Source: Oceanospirillum multiglobuliferum (GTDB lineage Bacteria > Pseudomonadota > Gammaproteobacteria > Pseudomonadales > Halomonadaceae). From it: DNA of 64,000 nucleotides. Positions 1 to 6,370 of the stretch are shown here, in pieces. Under the pieces are notes generated by a model. It saw only the letters and a list, made by a program, of their open reading frames with translations. It was not told the DNA's origin and searched no databases. The position numbers and the translations under genes are program-made. The number at the start of each line of letters is the position of its first letter. Position 1 is the first letter of the stretch. The DNA lies in contig NZ_FUXG01000002.1 in NCBI RefSeq assembly GCF_900167095.1, positions 214,883 to 278,882 of the forward strand, written 5' to 3'.

Positions 1-1728
1 CAGCAACTATTGCTTGCACCTCAGCAGCAATCTAATAATTTACTCTGGACAATGATTGCACTGAGCTTAACAGTATTTGCCGTTGCGGGGCCAAGCTGGA
101 GCCAGCAATCACGCCCTGTGTTTGCCCAGCAAGATGCCTTGGTGATTGTGCAAGACCTCTCTCTGTCTATGTTAGCGGCAGACACCCAACCCAACCGCAT
201 CACTCGCAGTAAACAGAAAATTAGTGATCTATTACAGCAGCGCCAAGAAGGCTTAACCGCCCTAGTTGTTTACGCTGGTGATGCTCATACTGTGACGCCT
301 TTAACCCAAGACAGTGCCACTATTAGTAGTTTGTTGCCTGCTCTTGATCCTTTAATGATGCCTAAGCTGGGTAGCGCGGCAGAGAGTGGCATTCAGCAAG
401 CATTGGCTCTATTCCGTAATGCAGGTATCAATAAAGGTCGTATTTTATTGATCAGTGACGGAATAGATCAGCAAGCGTTAAAAGCGATTCCTAAGTTATT
501 GAATCAAAAGTTTTCATTAAAGATCCTTGCCGTAGGTAGTTTAGACGGAGCGCCAATTCCACTACCCAATAACAGCTTTGCTAAAGATGATTCAGGCAAC
601 GTGATTATCAGTAAATTAGACCTGAATTCATTACAGCAACTTGCAGACAGCACAGGGGCTGACTTACAAAAAATGAGCTTAACGGATAGAGATATTGAAC
701 GACTATTGGCAGGCTCTACCATTGGCAGTGAGCTAATAGAGCAAGATGCGAAAATACCACTCTGGATTGAGCAGGGGCATTGGTTTTTGTTACCAGTGTT
801 GCCATTAGCGGCCTTGGTATTTCGTAGAGGCTGGTTATTGAGTTTATTCTTGTGCACATTTATATCCTTCCCCTTGGTTTACAGCCCAAAAGCGCATGCC
901 TTGAGTTGGCCATTTAGTGGCAATCCGGTTGAAGAAAAACAGCAGGCAGGAGAAAAAGCATTTGCTGAACAGCGCTACCAAGAGGCCAGCGAGCAATTAC
1001 AGCAACCGCTTTGGCAAGGCAGTGCTTATTACCGTTTGGGTGAATATGAGCAAGCGGCTCAAGCCTTTGCTAAGGAGCAAAGCGCAGACGCCCATTACAA
1101 TCGTGGTAATGCTTTGGCGCGTGCGGGGCAATATCAGGACGCACTGGCAGCCTACCAGCAAGCCTTAGATTTACAGCCAGAATTTGCAGATGCTGAGCAT
1201 AACCAGAAGATTGTGCAGCAGTTATTAGAAGAACAGCAAAAGCAGCAAGCGCAAGATAATCCACAGGATCAACAGCAGAGCCAGAATCAAGAACAAAACC
1301 AAGATCAGGGCAAACAAAACGCCACAAACGATGCGGATCAGAATCAGCAAAATCAGAATGGGCAAGATCAGCAAAGCCCAATGCAGCCTAAAAATCAGGC
1401 TGGACAACAAGATCAGTCCAAACAAAATCAAGCTCAGTCAGAGCAGGACTCTCCGCAGCAAGCTTCGCAGAATAAAGCGCAAACTGAACAAGCCTCTGAT
1501 CAGCCGGAGCAAACAGCGCCAGATGAACAGCCTGCGCCCGACACTCAGCAGCCTACAGAATCAGCTCAAACAGAAGGCGAGCCTGAAAACAAAAGCGAAG
1601 AACAGCGTGCTTTGGAGCAATGGCTGCGCCGAGTACCGGATGACCCAAGCGGTTTGCTAAAACGCAAATTTGAATATCAGTCCAGTTTACGAGATAGCCC
1701 ATTGTCAGAAGGAAGATCACCGTGGTAA
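1..1728 (+). CDS. BatB/BatC-like VWA-TPR protein (5' partial)
   Basis: This is the C-terminal part of a VWA-domain protein fused to a TPR region, a common architecture in Bat (aerotolerance) operons. The frame is open to the window edge, so the true start and probably the first membrane helix lie upstream. Visible in order: a membrane segment near residues 12-27, a VWA domain with the MIDAS motif DLSLS near residue 49, two hydrophobic helices around residues 255-295, a TPR-like stretch around 310-400 and a Gln/Asn-rich tail of about 150 residues. The C-terminus overlaps the next gene by 7 bp, so the two are likely translated together. The envelope role of Bat proteins is family knowledge; their biochemical task is unclear. 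Confidence 0.85.
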   Translation, partial: QQLLLAPQQQSNNLLWTMIALSLTVFAVAGPSWSQQSRPVFAQQDALVIVQDLSLSMLAADTQPNRITRSKQKISDLLQQRQEGLTALVVYAGDAHTVTPLTQDSATISSLLPALDPLMMPKLGSAAESGIQQALALFRNAGINKGRILLISDGIDQQALKAIPKLLNQKFSLKILAVGSLDGAPIPLPNNSFAKDDSGNVIISKLDLNSLQQLADSTGADLQKMSLTDRDIERLLAGSTIGSELIEQDAKIPLWIEQGHWFLLPVLPLAALVFRRGWLLSLFLCTFISFPLVYSPKAHALSWPFSGNPVEEKQQAGEKAFAEQRYQEASEQLQQPLWQGSAYYRLGEYEQAAQAFAKEQSADAHYNRGNALARAGQYQDALAAYQQALDLQPEFADAEHNQKIVQQLLEEQQKQQAQDNPQDQQQSQNQEQNQDQGKQNATNDADQNQQNQNGQDQQSPMQPKNQAGQQDQSKQNQAQSEQDSPQQASQNKAQTEQASDQPEQTAPDEQPAPDTQQPTESAQTEGEPENKSEEQRALEQWLRRVPDDPSGLLKRKFEYQSSLRDSPLSEGRSPW

Positions 1729-3437
1729 CGCCCATTAAAAGGTCGCACTATTTGTGGACTAGCCTATTGCTATTACTGGTGTTAAGCCTAGGCTTACTGA
1801 GTGCTACTGTTCAAGCAGACAGCTTTGAGGTCAGCGTTGACCGCAGTCGGTTAAGTGAAAATGAAACCTTAACGCTATCGATCAAAACGGATGTATTGAG
1901 TTTATTTGACAGCCCAAATCTTGATCCTCTACACACTGATTTTGAAGTGTTAGCCCAGCAGGCGCGCACCAATATCCAAATTATTAACGGACAAAATCGT
2001 TCAGAAAAAATGTGGGAAATCACCCTGCTACCAAAACGAACCGGTACGTTAATTATTCCGGCTCTAGTACTCGACAAGCAAACCAGTCAGCCAATTACAA
2101 TTGAGGTGCAAAAAGCGCCGCGTAACAGCCTGCAAAGTGCAGATGTTTTTCTACACAGTGAAATTGATCAACAAGGCCCAATCTACGTACAGCAGCAGCT
2201 GATTTACACTTTGCGTTTGTATTATGCGACCTCTATCTCTGATCATGGCTTAACGGATTTAGCCCTACCTGACGATTTGTTGTTACCTCTGGGGAATCGT
2301 AGAGACTACGAGAGCCAATTAAACGGGCGCACTTACAGTGTGGCTGAATGGCAGTTTGCGATTTATCCGCAACGCAGCGGTGAGCTGATTATTCCAGCAC
2401 AAACTTTCAGTGGTAGGGTACGGCAGAATAGCCGTAACTATTCATTAGGCTCATTAAAGCAGATTCGGATTCAAAGCCCCGAGCATCGCGTGCAGGTTTT
2501 GCCTATTCCTGACGAGTTTGCACAACAGCCGCATTGGCTACCTGCAACATCAATCAAACTTTCACAAAAGTGGAGTGGTGACTACAGCCAATGGCAAGTA
2601 GGTACACCCATTACCCGACAACTACTGATTGAAGCTAAGGGCTTAACCGCAGCGCAGCTGCCGCCTATTGAACTTGGTAATCTACAAAATCTAAAACAGT
2701 ACCCAGAGCCTGCACAGCAGCAGGATACTAACAGTGCACAAGGCTTTAGCAGCCAGCGTAGTGTGAACATTGCACTGATACCGACCCAAGCGGGGCGAGT
2801 AACGTTGCCTGCAATTGAGATTCCTTGGTGGAATACCAACACACAGCGCATGGAGCTAGCGCGTTTAGATGAGATGACCATTGAGATTCAAGCCAACCCT
2901 AACAGCGTAGCGCCAGCAGAGGCCAAGCCGAACAGATCAGCAAACAAGCCTCAGGTTCAGATTGTACGTGAAAGTGCCAATCTTTTACCTTGGCAGCTAT
3001 TCAGTTTAAGCACGAGCATTATAGTGCTTGTATTAGCGGTTTTGTTTTGGCGACAACGTCAACAGTTGGCGCAATTAATATCGACTCAGTCTGCCCAAAA
3101 AACACATGCTCATGGCCGCACCAAAATACCGTTTGATAACCAAAGCAGCGCAGAATATGAAACCCTATGGCGGCAGCATCAAAACGAACTGTTAAATCTG
3201 TGCCAGCAACATCAAGCACAACAGGCATGGCAAGCTTGGTTACGTTGGCAGCAGGTTCAGAAAATAGAAACCTCAGTGGAGTTTGATCAGGCACTGATTG
3301 AACTACAAAGCCAGCTGTATGGTGCTCAAGCTAATCCTGAGCAGTGGCAAGGTTATCGGCTGTTACAAGCGTTAAAGCAGTTAAGCCCTAGCGTTCAGTC
3401 GTCTAGCGCTCAATTGCAACCGCTGTATCCGCGTTAG
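1722..3437 (+). CDS. batD: BatD family protein (oxygen tolerance)
   Basis: The 571-residue protein has a signal peptide or N-terminal anchor (about residues 8-32), a long beta-rich exported region, a single transmembrane helix near residues 420-440 (LFSLSTSIIVLVLAVLFW) and a cytoplasmic Gln-rich tail. This is the architecture of BatD, which is encoded with the VWA proteins BatA and BatB. The start is GTG, overlapping the stop of the upstream gene. Family assignment rests on architecture and context; BatD proteins diverge strongly in sequence. A hairpin 30 bp downstream ends the operon. Confidence 0.82.
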   Translation: MVTPIKRSHYLWTSLLLLLVLSLGLLSATVQADSFEVSVDRSRLSENETLTLSIKTDVLSLFDSPNLDPLHTDFEVLAQQARTNIQIINGQNRSEKMWEITLLPKRTGTLIIPALVLDKQTSQPITIEVQKAPRNSLQSADVFLHSEIDQQGPIYVQQQLIYTLRLYYATSISDHGLTDLALPDDLLLPLGNRRDYESQLNGRTYSVAEWQFAIYPQRSGELIIPAQTFSGRVRQNSRNYSLGSLKQIRIQSPEHRVQVLPIPDEFAQQPHWLPATSIKLSQKWSGDYSQWQVGTPITRQLLIEAKGLTAAQLPPIELGNLQNLKQYPEPAQQQDTNSAQGFSSQRSVNIALIPTQAGRVTLPAIEIPWWNTNTQRMELARLDEMTIEIQANPNSVAPAEAKPNRSANKPQVQIVRESANLLPWQLFSLSTSIIVLVLAVLFWRQRQQLAQLISTQSAQKTHAHGRTKIPFDNQSSAEYETLWRQHQNELLNLCQQHQAQQAWQAWLRWQQVQKIETSVEFDQALIELQSQLYGAQANPEQWQGYRLLQALKQLSPSVQSSSAQLQPLYPR

Positions 3438-3470
3438 TTGACTTGTTCTGAAGATTGGCAGCTTAGAAGC

Positions 3471-3498
3471 ATAAAAGACACTCAAAGGTGTCTTTTAT
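3471..3498 (+). terminator. Terminator hairpin after batD
   Basis: A perfect 11-bp inverted repeat (ATAAAAGACAC / GTGTCTTTTAT) with a 6-nt loop lies 33 bp after the batD stop. The A and T ends of the stem supply a U-rich tract in both directions, so it could also serve the convergent gene at 3590-4249. Confidence 0.75.
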
Positions 3499-3503
3499 AG
3501 ATT

Positions 3504-3561
3504 ACCTCAATTAGATCTGATCGGCTGAAGAAGCGAGGGACAAGACCGATCTAACTGAGGT
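3504..3561. repeat. Long imperfect inverted repeat
   Basis: ACCTCAATTAGATC at the left pairs with GATCTAACTGAGGT at the right with one mismatch. A nested GATCGG/CCGATC offers an alternative pairing. It sits between two convergent genes directly after the batD terminator and probably ends transcription of the minus-strand gene. It lacks the paired core sites needed for an attC. Confidence 0.45.
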
Positions 3562-3589
3562 GTTTTATCTTGTAGGGTTCGGAATAGTC

Positions 3590-4249
3590 CTAACCCATAA
3601 TCTTGAGCAGACGATTGTTCATCTCAAAACTAATACCGTTGGTATTGTCGTAAATCAGATTGAGACGATCTTCCTGCGCGGCTTGCTTATACTGCCGCAG
3701 AGCAGAGCTTACCTTCGCCATAGACTGCGTATTAACTTCACCACCAATACCATTATTAGGTAGAGAGCTGTTCAGCGAAGTACTTTCCTGAACCTGCTGT
3801 AACTTGTCAGTTTGGTAGCTGTAATTAGCCACCGAACTGACAGAGAAAATCTGTTTGCCCACATCGGCACGTTCATTCAGCAATGATTCAATGCGCGCTT
3901 TATCAGGGTGGTTTCCTACACGCAGTTTACCTGAGCTAGGGTCAACACTGATCTTAATCGGTGTTGAAGTATCAACCCCTGAGGCTAAAAATATTGCGTC
4001 TAATGTTGTACGCAAACGCGTAGCTAGAGTCTTAACGCCTTTCCAGTCAGAGCTCAAAGCATCATTATTTTCGTTTAGGCTTTGTGCTGCTGAAGATATT
4101 TTAACCTGTTCGCTGCTGCTAAAATTTTGCGATAAATTTTGCTGCTCATGCTTAGGTGATTCAGACTGATGTTCATCAACATTTTTAACCGACAGTTGAT
4201 GGGTGCCAGTAAAATTGCCGTAGGCATTTTTTAATATTTGTCCAATCAT
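3590..4249 (-). CDS. Hypothetical protein, 219 aa
   Basis: No family was recognised. The start at 4249 is preferred because GGAG lies 9 nt before this ATG; an upstream in-frame ATG at 4303 has no such site. The protein is hydrophilic with no signal peptide or membrane helix. The first 65 residues are rich in Ser, Gln, Asn and His and look disordered. The rest alternates predicted helices with a short segment resembling a flagellin- or adhesin-type insert (KISVDPSSGKLRVG). It is convergent with batD and codirectional with rlmA, but a hairpin separates it from rlmA. It is probably a real gene, given its length, start site and flanking terminators. Confidence 0.6.
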   Translation of the reverse strand: MIGQILKNAYGNFTGTHQLSVKNVDEHQSESPKHEQQNLSQNFSSSEQVKISSAAQSLNENNDALSSDWKGVKTLATRLRTTLDAIFLASGVDTSTPIKISVDPSSGKLRVGNHPDKARIESLLNERADVGKQIFSVSSVANYSYQTDKLQQVQESTSLNSSLPNNGIGGEVNTQSMAKVSSALRQYKQAAQEDRLNLIYDNTNGISFEMNNRLLKIMG

Positions 4250-4377
4250 GATGATCTTCTCCGCTTTCCGCTTCTGAAGACCACTCTGCAAATGAAATGC
4301 CAACTCTTTTATTTGTTTTAACCTATTGTTTTGTATAGGTTTTATTTTCTATGAAAGCAGTATTGTAAAGATATATT

Positions 4378-4416
4378 ACACGGCATTGCCTTTCCAATGG
4401 AAAAGCTTTGCCGTGT
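4378..4416 (-). terminator. Terminator hairpin after rlmA
   Basis: ACACGGCA and TGCCGTGT form the base of an interrupted stem, with TTTCC/GGAAA pairing inside. It lies 15 bp beyond the rlmA stop. The sequence that follows on the minus strand is A/T-rich rather than a clean T run. Confidence 0.65.
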
Positions 4417-4430
4417 TAGTAAAGAGAAAT

Positions 4431-5288
4431 TTAAGCTTTTGGCTTTATTTTCAACAAACGATAAACCACATCAGCGGTGACAGACAGTTCCGTTAAAGCG
4501 GCTGCCTTTTGCTTGCCTTCAAAGCTGGCGCGATACAGATGTGGCGTCATCACTAACAGATCCGTCACCTGTTCATGATTCAGCGTATTGGGTTTGAACT
4601 GAATAGACTGTTGATCGACTAACTCAAAACCTTCAGCGTAGGCTGCGGCCAAGTCTGGCACATTTGAACGCTGCACCTCTGGGTAAATCAGCTCGCGCAG
4701 CTCAATCAGATGTTCCTCGCCAGACTCAACCAACAACACCATACCATTGGCTTTTAACAGCGGTTTAAAACGTGCAAAATCATAAAAGCCAAACGTACAA
4801 ACAATTAGATCAACCGAGTTTGGCTGCACAGGAATTTGCGCATTGGTTCCCACTAACCAAGTGATTTTTTTATTACGCTTACTGGCTGCTTGCACCGCCC
4901 ACTTGGAAATATCTAAACCAATTAAATTGGCTGATGCCAAGGCCGGAATACTGGCTAAACGGTTCAGGTAATAACCCTCGCCACAGCCTGCGTCGATCAC
5001 ACAAGGCTCAATACTATCGGCTAGGATCTGCTGACAGATTTGGTTCAAACGTTCAGAGATTGGCTGATAAATGCCCGCATCTAAATAGCGCTGTCGTGCC
5101 AGCACCATCTCTTTACTGTCACCGGGATCTTTTGAACGCTTTTTTTGCACAGGCAGCAAATTCACATAGCCCTGTTTGGCTAGATCAAAGGTATGCCCAC
5201 TGGGGCAACACAGACTATTGTTCACCTGAGAGAGTGGCAGCTGGTCTAGTGGGCAAATCAAGTTTTGGGCAGCAATTTGATGGGGCAT
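4431..5288 (-). CDS. rlmA: 23S rRNA (guanine-N1)-methyltransferase RlmA
   Basis: The 285-residue protein is predicted to methylate N1 of a guanine in helix 35 of 23S rRNA (G745 in E. coli) using S-adenosylmethionine. The N-terminus has the RlmA zinc site: CPLD near residue 13, then CCPSGH followed by the signature FDLAKQGYVNLL. A Rossmann-type SAM site follows (VIDAGCGEGYYL, then LIGLDIS). The ATG at 5288 is chosen over an upstream TTG because it starts the family's usual N-terminus. It stands alone, divergent from the DUF2750 gene. Confidence 0.9.
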   Translation of the reverse strand: MPHQIAAQNLICPLDQLPLSQVNNSLCCPSGHTFDLAKQGYVNLLPVQKKRSKDPGDSKEMVLARQRYLDAGIYQPISERLNQICQQILADSIEPCVIDAGCGEGYYLNRLASIPALASANLIGLDISKWAVQAASKRNKKITWLVGTNAQIPVQPNSVDLIVCTFGFYDFARFKPLLKANGMVLLVESGEEHLIELRELIYPEVQRSNVPDLAAAYAEGFELVDQQSIQFKPNTLNHEQVTDLLVMTPHLYRASFEGKQKAAALTELSVTADVVYRLLKIKPKA

Positions 5289-5523
5289 AAAAGATCTCAA
5301 ATCATCTCAGGTCGGTGGCAACTATCAAGAAAGCAGCGTATGAAACCACAGCTGAGTTGACTGAGCCAGCCTTGCACTATGATTGGCTTGCGATTAAATT
5401 TTAGATTGAGAATAAAATCGCGCAAGTTCATGTGTTTACAGCCAATGCGTGCTAATCTTGCCGCTAACTATTGATCAAAGCCAAGCTGGCTTAACGCTGA
5501 ATTTTTACTGTGGTGACCTCAAC

Positions 5524-5883
5524 ATGACACGCTTAACCGATAACGTTCAAGATAACTACGCCCTGTTTATTGAAGAAGTTAAGTTTAATGGTGAACTTTG
5601 GAGCCTTGAATCAGATGAAGGCTGGGTGGTTGTTGACTCGCAAGAGTTTGCTGACGCCGAAGTGATGCCATTCTGGTCAGACAAAGAAGACGCCCTAGCA
5701 CACTGCATTGACGAGTGGGCAGATTATCAAGTTGGCTTAGTCAACATTGAAGATTTTGTACAAGACTGGCTGCCAGAATTAGATAAAGATGGCGTATTGA
5801 TCGGCCCTAACTGGACAGTGAACCTAGAAGGTTTAGAGCTAGAAGCGGTACAAGTTGCTGAAGCGATTGCCGAGGCAAAATAA
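5524..5883 (+). CDS. DUF2750 domain protein
   Basis: A small acidic protein of 119 residues matching the DUF2750 pattern: an N-terminal helix, a W-L-E/D-G-W segment (GELWSLESDEGWVVV), then PFWSDKEDAL, a conserved DEW and DWLPEL near the C-terminus. The function of this family is not known to me. The ATG at 5524 is used; the frame remains open upstream to a TTG at 5449, but that stretch reads unlike the family. A strong terminator follows at 5913, so it is monocistronic. Confidence 0.8.
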   Translation: MTRLTDNVQDNYALFIEEVKFNGELWSLESDEGWVVVDSQEFADAEVMPFWSDKEDALAHCIDEWADYQVGLVNIEDFVQDWLPELDKDGVLIGPNWTVNLEGLELEAVQVAEAIAEAK

Positions 5884-5912
5884 GCCTTCTGTAATGCCAG
5901 TATTAAAAAATG

Positions 5913-5954
5913 CGCCAAACTGAGTAGTACCTTAATCAGTTTGGCGTTTTTTTT
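5913..5954 (+). terminator. Rho-independent terminator
   Basis: Perfect 11-bp stem CGCCAAACTGA / TCAGTTTGGCG with a 12-nt loop, followed by eight T. It ends the DUF2750 transcript. Confidence 0.93.
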
Positions 5955-6370
5955 GAGCCATTAATAAGTGCTAGAGAGTATGGAGGGTAAAAAGTTACGC
6001 TGATGACAGCAGCCAATTGTGCAGAAAATTATGCTCACTTTGTCAGATTTAATGCGCGGTTTACGGGTTAACCCACTTTGGGATAGACTGCAAAATCAAT
6101 GAATTACGGAAACCGTAGCGCAAGTAACAGGCGCACGGCTGCTCTCAATATAAAGAGCGAGATAACGCACATGCGTGTTTAGCAGGGAAGCGGTCAGATC
6201 AGAAAATGGATTTTTCCTTTCTAATCAAACACTTCTTTGTTTTTAGGTCGGTATATTGAAATCGACGAAATGAGCATGCCTGATATTAAAAATGTTATGG
6301 TGTTTTCGTACATTTGCGTACACTTGAATCTTTTTTTAGTCTGAAGTTTTAATTTTAAATGGAGTTAATA
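5955..6370. other. Gene-free region at the left edge of the PHP-ATPase cassette
   Basis: No credible reading frame. Two small hairpins are visible: TACGG-AAA-CCGTA near 6105-6117, and GCTCT-N8-AGAGC within about 6142-6160. The second is flanked by TAACAGGCGCA and TGCGTGTTTA, a weak resemblance to a decayed attC at about 6127-6182. At 6294-6303 the sequence GTTATGGTGT exactly complements the attC end at 9274-9283, placing the cassette's left boundary between 6294 and 6295. The promoter of the cassette gene should lie in the A/T-rich 6301-6360 stretch, but no clear -35/-10 pair was found. Confidence 0.55.

Noticed and set aside
3504..3561. A possible attC between batD and the 219-residue gene
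   Set aside because: It contains one GTTAGAT-like core on the minus strand but no second core at the other end of the palindrome. A terminator is the simpler reading.
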